Assembly (NCBI GenBank): GCA_049687495.1
Contig: JBAVJB010000051.1
Span: 1 to 28,993 of the forward strand
DNA from: Salinimicrobium sp049687495
Lineage (GTDB): Bacteria; Bacteroidota; Bacteroidia; Flavobacteriales; Flavobacteriaceae
DNA length: 28,993 nt
Direction: 5' to 3'
This document shows positions 14,338-22,810 of the stretch, in pieces. The position numbers and the translations under genes are program-made. Under the pieces are notes generated by a model. It was not told the origin of the DNA. It made no database searches and saw only the letters and a list, made by a program, of their open reading frames with translations. Each line of letters begins with the position of its first letter. The stretch's first letter is position 1.

Positions 14338-16209
14338 TTAAGACTTAAGCCAGGCATGTCTAAGTTCTACCTGCTCACTTCCGGCACCGGGCATTTCTAC
14401 CAGTTTCATTCCCTTTGCCATAGGTTTAATGATCTTGGATTCCAGCACGTTTTCCTCCCCGTCGCGTATAACTGTCATCTTAATATCATCTCCAACTTTC
14501 CAGCTTTGGCTGGCAATGATGAGATCATAAATGTTGCTCGCGTTATAAGCGGTACCGTTGATGCTCTTGATCCTGTCCATCGGCTTGAGCCCAACTTCTT
14601 TCATAAATGAATTCATTTCCAGGTCATTACGAACAATCAAGTTCCCCTGGGCATCAAGAGTGACATAAGGAGCAGACTGGTTCTTAAGGAAATAATCTAC
14701 TTCGGTATCACCTTCAGCTAATTTAAGCCCCACCTTTTCAAAGAACTTGTCATAAGGAATAGGAGTACTGCCACTAACATAGGAATCAAAAAATTCCCGA
14801 ATTTCAGGATAGGTCAATTCTACAATAGCAGGGATGAGCTCTTCATCTTTAAAGGGCTTATCCTTACCGTATTTGTTTGTGAGATCTTTCATCAGGTCCA
14901 AAATTCCGTAGCTGCCATTGCTAAGCTCACGCAGGCGGATATCCAGCGCCATGCCTATTAAAGCACCTTTTTGATACACATTGTTATAGCTGCTGTGGTA
15001 TTTTGGGCTTAAGATATTCTTGCTCATTTCGGTAAAAGGCATGGTGTCATCATACCTTTTAGAAGTGTTGATCTTGTCGACCATACGGGCGTAGAATTCA
15101 TCATTAGTGATGAGCCCCTGGTTCACCTGGAACAGGTTAGCAAAATATTCGGTCACGCCTTCATACATCCAAAGGTGCTGAGACATCTTTGGTTCATTAA
15201 AATCAAAATAATGGATCTCGTTGGAATGTACACCAAGCGGAGTGATAATGTGAAAGAATTCATGAGAAACAATATCTGTCATGCTTTCATTCAAAGCTTC
15301 CTTTTCCATGGTTCCCGGCATTACCACTACAGTTGAAGTATGATGTTCTAAAGCACCAAAGTTTCCTGCATCGCCCTGTCCCGGAGTAGGGGAAAGGTAA
15401 AGCAGGATCGCGTATTTTGAAGTGCTGTTGATGTCTCCCAAAAAGTTCTTTTGAGCGGTTACCATACGTTCCATAGCCGGTTTTAGATCGGCAGCAGAGA
15501 AGCTGTTGTTAGGGGAATACACATCAAGTAAAACCTCCATGCCCTGCACATCAAAAGAAGTGGTATCGGGTGCGGCATACATGATAGGATTATCGGTCAC
15601 TTCAAAATACCTGTCCAGGTAAAAAATATCCTTTTTGGCTGTAGAGTTTTCTACCGGAAGGGTTTGAGCAATATTTAAAGCACTTCCGGCGACCATATCT
15701 GCCGGCCTTGTGATCTCAAGACGGTAATCTTCTTCCTTCATATTTTTGAAATATCCCACAAAGCCGTGAAGGTTGAGCAGGAAGTTCTTGTCCTTCAAAA
15801 TATTTGTTCCGGCCATGGAATAAATTCCGCCTTCACCCTGCACATCAAAAGTATCGTTCACCAGGTAAGAGATCCTGTCAAGCTTTTGGGCATTGGGAAT
15901 ACTCCAGGAATTCTCGTCCAGCTTGGTAAGGCTCATCTCGGTTCCATTATAGTCGTAAGCCTTTACATCTTCAGCAAAGGAGCCAAAGTTGGAAGTGGCG
16001 TAAGTACCGGGTACGATCTTGGGAATGTAAAATACAGTAGTATCAGTTTTAAAAGGTCCCGGGTCTAAAGTGACCTGCACCTTGTCATTCATAACGTTTA
16101 CCAGGTCAAGGCTGGTAATGATGGGCTGCTCTTTTGCCGGTTCAACCTGTGAGGTTTTGCACCCGTACACGGCAAACAAAAGAGTCAACGCGTAAGCGAA
16201 TTTCTTCAT
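14338..16209 (-). CDS. M61 family metallopeptidase lipoprotein with PDZ domain
   Basis: A 623-residue zinc aminopeptidase of the M61 (glycyl aminopeptidase) family, exported and lipidated at Cys17 (lipobox VYGC). An N-terminal beta domain covers about 30-230. The catalytic domain contains 'GNFGALEHHTSTVV' (282-295), the zinc motif HEFFH (316-320) and the third ligand Glu350 in 'WMYEGVTEYF'. A PDZ domain follows at about 540-610 ('GLKPMDRIKSING'). M61 enzymes clip N-terminal residues from peptides, with a preference for glycine and small acidic residues. It is expected at the cell envelope in nutrient peptide use. Monocistronic; palindrome copy C lies 75 bp upstream. Confidence 0.93.
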   Translation of the reverse strand: MKKFAYALTLLFAVYGCKTSQVEPAKEQPIITSLDLVNVMNDKVQVTLDPGPFKTDTTVFYIPKIVPGTYATSNFGSFAEDVKAYDYNGTEMSLTKLDENSWSIPNAQKLDRISYLVNDTFDVQGEGGIYSMAGTNILKDKNFLLNLHGFVGYFKNMKEEDYRLEITRPADMVAGSALNIAQTLPVENSTAKKDIFYLDRYFEVTDNPIMYAAPDTTSFDVQGMEVLLDVYSPNNSFSAADLKPAMERMVTAQKNFLGDINSTSKYAILLYLSPTPGQGDAGNFGALEHHTSTVVVMPGTMEKEALNESMTDIVSHEFFHIITPLGVHSNEIHYFDFNEPKMSQHLWMYEGVTEYFANLFQVNQGLITNDEFYARMVDKINTSKRYDDTMPFTEMSKNILSPKYHSSYNNVYQKGALIGMALDIRLRELSNGSYGILDLMKDLTNKYGKDKPFKDEELIPAIVELTYPEIREFFDSYVSGSTPIPYDKFFEKVGLKLAEGDTEVDYFLKNQSAPYVTLDAQGNLIVRNDLEMNSFMKEVGLKPMDRIKSINGTAYNASNIYDLIIASQSWKVGDDIKMTVIRDGEENVLESKIIKPMAKGMKLVEMPGAGSEQVELRHAWLKS

Positions 16210-16284
16210 TTCAGTAATTTATTGTTTGTTTAGTAATAAGACTGCGTATATCATCAAACGTTACAGTTCATGGACAATACCTCC

Positions 16285-16301
16285 CAAAAATGACATTTTT
16301 G
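16285..16301. promoter_or_regulatory. 17-bp palindrome, copy C
   Basis: CAAAAATGACATTTTTG, a perfect match to the consensus. It lies 75 bp upstream of the M61 peptidase start and 159 bp upstream of the divergent lipoprotein gene, so it could serve either. Confidence 0.7.
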
Positions 16302-16460
16302 AGGCTATTTCTTCCACAATATTACAGTCAATCCCTTAAATACATCTTAATATAATATTAATAAGACACTTAGGCTTCCCAATTAATAACTCCTTAACGG
16401 AGATTTTGTCAACTATCTTTTAAACTTGCCCTCAAACAAAAAAAAACACGAACTATGATT

Positions 16461-17630
16461 ATGAAAAGATCTTACCTGTTACTGCTGTTGATGATCACGG
16501 CGGTAAGTTTTACATCCTGTAGCGACGACGATGATGAAGGAACCCCCATGGTTGAACCAACAGGAGCTTTGGTGGTAAATGACCAGTCTTTTGAAAACAA
16601 CATGTTCACCATAAGCAGTATAACGATGAGCGACCCGGGTTGGGTTGTGATCCACCGGGATAACGGCTCAGGCGGACCTATGGTACCGGATATTATCTCT
16701 GTTCCAAAATATGTGGAAGCCAACGGTTCTACTGATGTTATGATTGAACTTAAAGACGGAGTGACTCTTCAAGACGGGGAAACGCTTTGGGTGATGCTGC
16801 ATACAGATGATGGTGACAAAACCTATGAATTTGATGGCGGTGATGTAGATGCGCCTATTATGGACGCCAATGGAAATATTGTTGTCGAATCTTTTGTGGT
16901 GAGCATTGATGACCAGCCAATGTTGAGCGTAGATGATCAAGCATTAATGAACAACACTATTACTGTTGGAGACATCACTCTTGCCGAAGACGGCTGGGTT
17001 GTGGTTCATGCTGATAATGGAGATTCGCCACAGGTCCCGGATATCATTTCTTATCCTGTTTATCTTCCTGCCGGAAACTATTCAGGCGTAGAAGTACCGC
17101 TTAAAGATGACGCCAACGTAATGGCCAATGACCAGGTGTGGGTAATGCTGCACAGCGATACCGATGGTGAGGCTGTCTACGAATTCGACGGAGGTGAAAT
17201 GGACCCACCAATAACTGTGGACGGGGAGATCCTTATGCAGGAGATCACAATTACAGATGTGACTTCCGAAGATATTACTGCTTCCTTTACCGTAGACGAT
17301 AATTTATCCGTTACCGATAACCAGATCAATGTTGGAACCATAACAATGGGACAAGACGGCTGGGTGGTTGTCCATGCAGATAATGGTGGTTCTCCTCAGG
17401 TACCCGAAATTATTTCTGAACCTGTTTATCTTGAGGAAGGAGACAATAATGATGTTTCCATAACTTTTGATGATTCTGCCGATGTTAGTGTAGGAGACAC
17501 AGTTTGGGTAATGCTGCACAACGACACCGGAATTAAAGGGGAATACGAATTTGATGGTATGAACGGACTTGATATGCCGATTGTAGTTGATGGTTCTGTC
17601 CTTGTCACTCCAGTTGTGATTATTGAATAA
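16461..17630 (+). CDS. Acidic surface lipoprotein with three DUF7282-like repeats
   Basis: A 389-residue lipoprotein with lipobox FTSC (lipidated Cys20). The next residues are SDDDDE, the lipoprotein export signal that sends flavobacterial lipoproteins to the cell surface. Three tandem repeats of about 115 residues follow, each with 'GWVVVHADNG', 'PDIIS.PVYL', 'VWVMLHxDTG', 'YEFDG' and a 'PI' close. Wording and spacing fit DUF7282, a beta-sandwich domain also known in haloarchaea. The protein is very acidic. Binding or adhesion is plausible but unproved. An ATG two codons upstream (16455) is also possible. Palindrome copy C is in the upstream gap and a terminator follows. Confidence 0.82.
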   Translation: MKRSYLLLLLMITAVSFTSCSDDDDEGTPMVEPTGALVVNDQSFENNMFTISSITMSDPGWVVIHRDNGSGGPMVPDIISVPKYVEANGSTDVMIELKDGVTLQDGETLWVMLHTDDGDKTYEFDGGDVDAPIMDANGNIVVESFVVSIDDQPMLSVDDQALMNNTITVGDITLAEDGWVVVHADNGDSPQVPDIISYPVYLPAGNYSGVEVPLKDDANVMANDQVWVMLHSDTDGEAVYEFDGGEMDPPITVDGEILMQEITITDVTSEDITASFTVDDNLSVTDNQINVGTITMGQDGWVVVHADNGGSPQVPEIISEPVYLEEGDNNDVSITFDDSADVSVGDTVWVMLHNDTGIKGEYEFDGMNGLDMPIVVDGSVLVTPVVIIE

Positions 17631-17657
17631 TAACCATTCTAATTTATAGATTTTATA

Positions 17658-17684
17658 AGAGCCGGTTTAAAAGCCGGCTTTTTT
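17658..17684. terminator. Terminator between lipoprotein and two-domain USP genes
   Basis: AGCCGG (17660-17665), an 8-nt loop, CCGGCT (17674-17679), followed by TTTTT. It lies between convergent stops at 17630 and 17683. Confidence 0.75.
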
Positions 17685-18492
17685 ATTGCGGAATAGAGAA
17701 CAGCGGAATAGATAGTCCCGAGGCCATCATCCTCGTCTTGCTCTTGTGCACCAAAGACTCCCAGAAACCATATTCCTGCGGGATCATCACCAGCATTTTT
17801 GCATCGGTCTCCTTGATCTCGGCCTCTATGGCCCTAATCACGTTATCGGCATCCTTGCTTTTGAAGATATAATCCACATCTTCAAATTCTGGGATGACAT
17901 TATCGGCCATGATCTGCCGGGTATGATGATGCGGATCTTCCACATGAAATACCTCAATTTTTGCCTGCAGCTGCCTTGCCAGCTCCTTCACCTTCTGTTT
18001 TACCTCTTTTTCTACCTTCTGAATATCTTCACAGGCAAATAGAATATTTTTCACCTCTTGAAAGTGTGCTTTTACAGGCACCGCAAGTACGGGATACTTC
18101 AGCTGAAGAATCACCGAAGTCGTCGTATTTCCGAAGATATCCTGCTCAATAGACCTTGAAGCCATTCCCATCACGACCATATCTGCATCGTACTTTGAGA
18201 AAAGCTGTTCCAGTTCATCTTCCAGCACCAGGAACAAACCTGATTGATATTCTACCTGTATCCCGTATTTATCGGCCAGGTTCTCTGCACGTTCCTTAAG
18301 CAGCAAGCGGTTGTTCTCTTCCAGCCTGGAAATAGATTCTGCAGGCAAAAGAGAATTGGCGGTATGAAAGGGCAGGCTGTAGGAGTTAAAAATAACCACC
18401 TTAGACCGGTTGAGTTTTGCCAGGGCTCCCGTATACTCCAGGGCATTTTCGGCTTCTTCAGAAAAATCTGTAGCGACAATAATGGTTTTCAT
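17683..18492 (-). CDS. Universal stress protein, two tandem domains
   Basis: A 269-residue cytoplasmic protein with two UspA folds. The first starts 'MKTIIVATDFS' and has the loop 'VMGMASRSIEQDIFGN' (about 107-122). The second starts about residue 146 ('EVKNILFACED') and ends in 'VMIPQEYGFWESL'. Neither loop keeps the full G-x2-G-x9-G-(S/T) pattern, so ATP binding may be weak or lost in both halves. Double-domain Usps are frequent in Bacteroidota. It is divergent from the DinB-like gene and unrelated in layout to the single-domain USP at 13.2 kb. Confidence 0.9.
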   Translation of the reverse strand: MKTIIVATDFSEEAENALEYTGALAKLNRSKVVIFNSYSLPFHTANSLLPAESISRLEENNRLLLKERAENLADKYGIQVEYQSGLFLVLEDELEQLFSKYDADMVVMGMASRSIEQDIFGNTTTSVILQLKYPVLAVPVKAHFQEVKNILFACEDIQKVEKEVKQKVKELARQLQAKIEVFHVEDPHHHTRQIMADNVIPEFEDVDYIFKSKDADNVIRAIEAEIKETDAKMLVMIPQEYGFWESLVHKSKTRMMASGLSIPLFSIPQ

Positions 18493-18631
18493 GGTTCAAA
18501 AATTTTAGAGGGGCAAAAGTGTACTATAAATTTAATGAAATTGCAGCTCAATCCCTTTACCTGCTGCGGAAAAATAAGTTCCGGGCAAGTATAGTCCCTG
18601 TTTTAATTAATTTGCTTATTTTTTAATTGCA

Positions 18632-19093
18632 ATGAGAACAGGAATAATTGAACTTCAGCTGAAGGAGATGCAGGAATACCTGCCTGTGATGGATCGCAAG
18701 AACTTGAATGTATCTGCGGTTACCGTGGGCTGGCATATCTCGCACAGTTTGAAGGTGCTTCGTAAGGTGTTCCAACTGTTGGAAGATTCAGATCCCGAAG
18801 ACTACAAAAAACAATTCAGTTTCCTGCGGCATTACATCTTTCTCTTCAGGCGCATTCCCCGCGGTAAAGCAAAAGCGCCTTCAGCAGTACTCCCCGACAA
18901 AGACCTGCAGGCTTCAGTTTTAGAAATAGAGATCGGGGAATTAAGAGATCAGCTTCCGCAGCTAAAAGAGCTTCCAAAAAAGGCATTTTACAGGCATCAT
19001 ATGTTTGGGGATCTCGACCGCGACCAAACTATAAGGTTCCTGCAAATCCACACCGAACATCACCTTAAGATCATTCGTGATATCTTAAAATAA
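18632..19093 (+). CDS. DinB-fold protein (DUF1569-like)
   Basis: A 153-residue cytoplasmic four-helix protein. It has the histidine pattern of the DinB/YfiT metal-binding fold: His35 and His38 in 'GWHISHSL', His122/123 in 'RHHMFGDL', and His140, His143 and His144 in 'IHTEHHLKII'. The 'HHMFGDLDRDQ…HTEHHL' C-terminus resembles DUF1569. Related proteins are metal-dependent transferases or hydrolases acting on small thiols or amines. The reaction here is not known. ATG at 18632; a weak hairpin follows the stop. Confidence 0.75.
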   Translation: MRTGIIELQLKEMQEYLPVMDRKNLNVSAVTVGWHISHSLKVLRKVFQLLEDSDPEDYKKQFSFLRHYIFLFRRIPRGKAKAPSAVLPDKDLQASVLEIEIGELRDQLPQLKELPKKAFYRHHMFGDLDRDQTIRFLQIHTEHHLKIIRDILK

Positions 19094-19101
19094 TGGCCTT
19101 T

Positions 19102-19123
19102 AAACATGACACTTCTCATGTTT
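19102..19123 (+). terminator. Weak hairpin after the DinB-like gene
   Basis: AAACATGA (19102-19109), loop CACTTC, TCATGTTT (19116-19123), then TCTCATATTTAG. The 8-bp stem is AT-rich and the T-tract is poor. It could terminate weakly or shape the EF-G paralogue leader. Confidence 0.4.
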
Positions 19124-19212
19124 TCTCATATTTAGCGTATTTTTTTATAGCATCTAAGCTTTAAAAATGATAAATTTAAGAAGCAATTTTCAATGGAGTT
19201 AAACCAAAAAGA

Positions 19213-19308
19213 ATGATGCTTCACACTTACATTCCGTCTCCTCAGGTAGATTGCAATTCCTATTTCACTCTTGTTCCAGTAAAACCAATAGATCATGAAA
19301 ATTTATGA
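19213..19308 (+). other. Possible 31-codon upstream ORF overlapping the EF-G paralogue
   Basis: ATG ATG at 19213-19218 opens a 31-codon frame ending in TGA at 19306-19308, 14 nt inside the next gene. The peptide starts MMLHTYIPSPQVDCNSYF. It could couple translation of the two, but it has no family support and may be chance. Confidence 0.25.
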
Positions 19309-21412
19309 TGACAAACACATCAAGAATGTAGTTTTTGTGGGTGCTCACAACAGCGGCAAAACTACTTTGGCCGAGACCATGCTTTTTGAAGCCGGCCTGC
19401 TCAACAGGCGCGGTTCGGTAGAGGCCAGAAATACAGTATCAGACTTTCACGAAATTGAGCAGGAGAAAGGCAATTCTGTCTTTGCGACACCCCTGCATAC
19501 CGAGTGGCGCAACTTCAAGATCAATATTATTGACACTCCCGGACTGGACGACTTCATTGGCGAGATCATTTCTTCCATTAAAGTATCAGACACCATTGTG
19601 ACGGTGCTCAACGGCCAGTATGGAGTAGAGGTGGGGACAGAGATCATCTGGAACTACATTGACAAATACCATAAACCCACGCTTTTCGTGATCAACCAGA
19701 TCGATCATCCAGGGCTCAATTTTGATGCTTCCTTTAACAGCATCAAGGGTCTTGTGGGCAATAACGCGGTGAAGATCCAGTACCCGTTGATCGTTGATGA
19801 CTCACAGTGCATTATTGATGTGCTTAAAATGAAAATGTATAAATTTTCTGCGGAAGGTGGCAAACCACAAAAATTGCCTATTCCAAAAGACCAGCAGGAG
19901 ACCGCCAACAAACTGCATAATGAGCTGGTAGAAAAAGCCGCCGAAAATGACGAGGAATTGATGGAGCTCTTCTTTGACAAAGGTACGCTCAACGAAGATG
20001 AGATGAGAAAAGGCATTAAAGCAGGAATGCTCAACCACGACCTTTTTCCTGTCTTCTGCATTTCTGCATTGCTCGATATGGGCAGCGGCAGGTTGATGGG
20101 CTTTATAGACAACGTGGCTCCTTCGGCTGCAGATATGCCCGAAGAACAAAGCCGCGAAGGCAAGAACATCAAACCTTCCAAAGATGCCCCGGCCAGCCTT
20201 TTCGTATTCAAGACCGAACATCAGCCCAACCTGGGGCAGGTAACTTTCTTCAAGGTGAAGAGCGGCGAGGTAAGGGTAAATGACAAACTGATCAATCCAC
20301 GCACGGGAGAGACCGAAGTGCTCAACCAGCTGTTCATTATGGACGGGAAAGATCGTAAACCTGTTTCCAAACTTACTGTGGGAGATATTGGTGCTACTTT
20401 AAAACTGAAGTCCACCGAGACCAGTGATACGCTTTGCGATCCTACACATGAGGTTACCGTGAAGCCAATTAATTATCCCCAGGCAAGGATTAGAAGGGCT
20501 GTGAGCGCCGTAAACACCAAAGACGAAGAAAAGCTGAGTGATGCGCTTAAAAAGATCCAAAGCCAGGATCCAACGGTGGAGATATCTTACTCCAAGGAAT
20601 CCAGGCAGCTCATCATCGCCTGCCAGGGAGAGCTGCACCTGCAAACCGTGGACTGGGCTTTGAAGAACATCTTCGGAATTGAGGCCAATTTTGAAAAGCC
20701 AAAGATCTCATTCCGGGAGACCATACAACGCTCTTCGGCGGCCAATTACCGGCATAAAAAGCAGTCAGGCGGCTCCGGCCAGTTTGCACAGGTGCACATG
20801 AAGATCGAGCCCTGGGAGCAAGAGATGCCCGAACCCGAAGGTTTCAACATCCGCGGAAAAGAAGAACTTGACCTTCCATGGGGAGGAAAATTGGTGTTCT
20901 ACAACTGTATTGTCGGCGGAGTTATTGATCAACGCTACTTGCCTTCGGTTATGAAAGGAATTCTTGAGGTGATGGAAGAAGGCCCGTTGACAGGTTCTTA
21001 CATTAGGGATGTGCGGGTCATGGTTCACGACGGAAAAATGCACCCGGTAGATTCTAACGATATTTCCTTTAAGATCGCGGGCGCCCATGCCTTTAAAGAA
21101 GCATTTTTAAACGCCAATCCAAAACTACTGGAGCCTGCGCTGGAGCTTACTTTAAAAGTTCCTGAAGAAATGGTTGGAAATGTCATGACCGAGCTGCAAA
21201 CCCGCCGCTGCATCATCCAGGGCATCGAAAGTGCCGATAATTACCAGATCCTAAAATGTATCGCACCGGAATCTGAACTCTTCGGCTTTTCTACCGAACT
21301 GCGCTCCCTAACCAAAGGTCGCGCGACCTTTACAACTTCTTTCCACGAGTATCAGCCTGTACCTACAAACGTTCAGGACAACCTGGTAAAGGAAAAGGAG
21401 CTTGTGAAGTAA
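19295..21412 (+). CDS. EF-G paralogue (EF-G2 type) lacking the catalytic histidine
   Basis: A 705-residue translation-factor GTPase with all EF-G domains. P-loop is GAHNSGKT (16-23), G3 is DTPGLDDF (80-87) where EF-G has DTPGHVDF, switch I is 'KGNSV' instead of 'RGITI', and G4 is NQID (134-137) instead of NKxD. Domain IV starts near 'GGSGQFAQVHMKIEP' and its tip keeps His583 in 'KMHPVDSND'. The lost G3 histidine and changed switch I suggest weak or absent GTP hydrolysis. Bacteroides EF-G2, also lacking GTPase activity, is reported to support slow GTP-sparing translation under carbon limitation; equivalence here is inference. Two hairpins follow the stop. Confidence 0.9.
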   Translation: MKIYDDKHIKNVVFVGAHNSGKTTLAETMLFEAGLLNRRGSVEARNTVSDFHEIEQEKGNSVFATPLHTEWRNFKINIIDTPGLDDFIGEIISSIKVSDTIVTVLNGQYGVEVGTEIIWNYIDKYHKPTLFVINQIDHPGLNFDASFNSIKGLVGNNAVKIQYPLIVDDSQCIIDVLKMKMYKFSAEGGKPQKLPIPKDQQETANKLHNELVEKAAENDEELMELFFDKGTLNEDEMRKGIKAGMLNHDLFPVFCISALLDMGSGRLMGFIDNVAPSAADMPEEQSREGKNIKPSKDAPASLFVFKTEHQPNLGQVTFFKVKSGEVRVNDKLINPRTGETEVLNQLFIMDGKDRKPVSKLTVGDIGATLKLKSTETSDTLCDPTHEVTVKPINYPQARIRRAVSAVNTKDEEKLSDALKKIQSQDPTVEISYSKESRQLIIACQGELHLQTVDWALKNIFGIEANFEKPKISFRETIQRSSAANYRHKKQSGGSGQFAQVHMKIEPWEQEMPEPEGFNIRGKEELDLPWGGKLVFYNCIVGGVIDQRYLPSVMKGILEVMEEGPLTGSYIRDVRVMVHDGKMHPVDSNDISFKIAGAHAFKEAFLNANPKLLEPALELTLKVPEEMVGNVMTELQTRRCIIQGIESADNYQILKCIAPESELFGFSTELRSLTKGRATFTTSFHEYQPVPTNVQDNLVKEKELVK

Positions 21413-21422
21413 CTAGATAGAA

Positions 21423-21450
21423 AAGAGCTCCGGAAGTTTCCGAAGCTCTT
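21423..21450 (+). terminator. First hairpin after the EF-G paralogue
   Basis: AAGAGCT (21423-21429) pairs with AGCTCTT (21444-21450), and inside it CGGAA pairs with TTCCG, with a single mismatch between the two. The arms total 12 bp. The T-tract after it is short. Confidence 0.65.
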
Positions 21451-21455
21451 GATCT

Positions 21456-21490
21456 AAAGCCTGTCAAAAATGACATTATTGACAGGCTTT
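21456..21490. terminator. Second hairpin, with palindrome copy D in its centre
   Basis: A 12-bp arm AAAGCCTGTCAA (21456-21467) and its mirror TTGACAGGCTTT (21479-21490). Inside, 21465-21481 reads CAAAAATGACATTATTG, the 17-bp palindrome with one change. It overlaps the stop of the convergent amidohydrolase at 21489-21491 and may terminate both genes. Confidence 0.7.
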
Positions 21491-22754
21491 ATTTTTGCTC
21501 GTTAGCTTGCTTGTAGATCTTGCCGTCTTTCATTACAAAATCCACCTTTCTCATTGCTGAGATATCTTCTACAGGATTTCCCTCAACCGAAATAATATCG
21601 GCCAGGTAACCTGCCTTAATATTTCCTAAATCCTTCAGCTGTAACAGTTCTGCATTTCCAGAAGTTGCCGTTCTTAATGCTGCGATGGCGTTCATTCCGT
21701 AGGCAACCATCAACTCCAACTCGCGGTAATTCTCGCCGTGGGTGAAGACTCCCACATCTCCGCCAAAGACGATTGGAACCCCGGCTTGTAAAGCCTGCTT
21801 AAAAGTGGCCTTTTTCATCACTATTCTTTCAGGATCGGGCTGGCTGCCTTTCTTCCAGCCGCGGTACTGCTCCATGGCATCGCCGGCGGCAAGAGTAGGG
21901 CAAAGGGCGACGTTCTTCTGCTTCATCAGCTTAAATACTTCGGGAGTACCGTTGTCGCCGTGTTCTATGGTATATACGCCTGCATTCACCGCCCTCGTAA
22001 TGCCTTCGGGAGTAGAGGCGTGGGCAACCACGTTTCGGCCTGCGCTGTGTGCGGTCTCTACAATGGCCTTTAATTCTTCTTCGGAAAAAGTAGGCATGGA
22101 AGGTTCCCCGCTGCCCCAGCGGTAATCTGCGTAGACCTTAACGATATCTGCTCCGTTCCCGATCTGGCGGCGAACTGTTTTCATAACTTCTTCCTTTCCG
22201 CTGGCTTCTTCGGCACCCAAAGGCACCTGCACACCCGAATGAAATCCTTTTGGGCCGTATGCACCTGTGGCTACAATGGCCGGTCCCGCAACCTGCAGTC
22301 GTGGCCCCGGAATAATGCCTTCTTCAATGCTCTTTTCCAGGTAAACATCAGTATAACCGGCACCTTCAGAACCCAGGTCTCTCATAAAAGTAACTCCCGC
22401 CATTAAAGATTTACGGGCGTGAACACTGCCTCGAATTGCCCTTTCTGCAGGAGATTCTTTCAAAACCTGGTCATTCCAGGAGGTCTCATCGTAAGGGTGG
22501 AGCAGGAGGTGGGAATGCCCCTCAATGAGCCCGGGCATCAAAGTTTGGCCCGGCAGTTCAATGATTTCTGCATTTTTGGGAACACCGGCACCTTCTCCCG
22601 GGCCGGCGTAGGTGATCCTGTTTTGTTCTACAATTACAATCCAGTTTTCATGCAACTCTTTCCCGTCAAAAACACGCGCCGGTTTCAGCAGGCTTTGCGC
22701 GAACAGGTTAAACGAGAAGAACAATAGGAGCAGGCTGAAATAAATTTTCTTCAT
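21489..22754 (-). CDS. Secreted metal-dependent amidohydrolase
   Basis: A 421-residue amidohydrolase-superfamily enzyme with a signal peptide ending at about residue 20 (NLFAQ). The metal residues are visible: His80 and His82 ('GHSH'), Lys206 ('IVKVYAD'), His245 ('VVAHAST'), His265 ('TIEHGD') and Asp333 ('GGDVGVF'). The set fits the imidazolonepropionase/prolidase-like (Xaa-dipeptidase) branch. The substrate is probably a small peptide or cyclic amide. An upstream ATG at 22814 overlaps the DinB stop as ATGA and would add 20 residues before the signal peptide. I prefer 22754. It may share a transcript with the DinB gene, 56 bp upstream. Confidence 0.88.
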   Translation of the reverse strand: MKKIYFSLLLLFFSFNLFAQSLLKPARVFDGKELHENWIVIVEQNRITYAGPGEGAGVPKNAEIIELPGQTLMPGLIEGHSHLLLHPYDETSWNDQVLKESPAERAIRGSVHARKSLMAGVTFMRDLGSEGAGYTDVYLEKSIEEGIIPGPRLQVAGPAIVATGAYGPKGFHSGVQVPLGAEEASGKEEVMKTVRRQIGNGADIVKVYADYRWGSGEPSMPTFSEEELKAIVETAHSAGRNVVAHASTPEGITRAVNAGVYTIEHGDNGTPEVFKLMKQKNVALCPTLAAGDAMEQYRGWKKGSQPDPERIVMKKATFKQALQAGVPIVFGGDVGVFTHGENYRELELMVAYGMNAIAALRTATSGNAELLQLKDLGNIKAGYLADIISVEGNPVEDISAMRKVDFVMKDGKIYKQANEQK

Positions 22755-22810
22755 GAAATCGCTTTTTTGGAAAGTACAATTTAACAAAATTTCGACTGGT
22801 CGGCTTATGA

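Noticed and set aside
17780..22580. Half-sites CATTTTTG near 17.8 and 22.57 kb
   Set aside because: Only one arm of the palindrome is present and both are in coding DNA.
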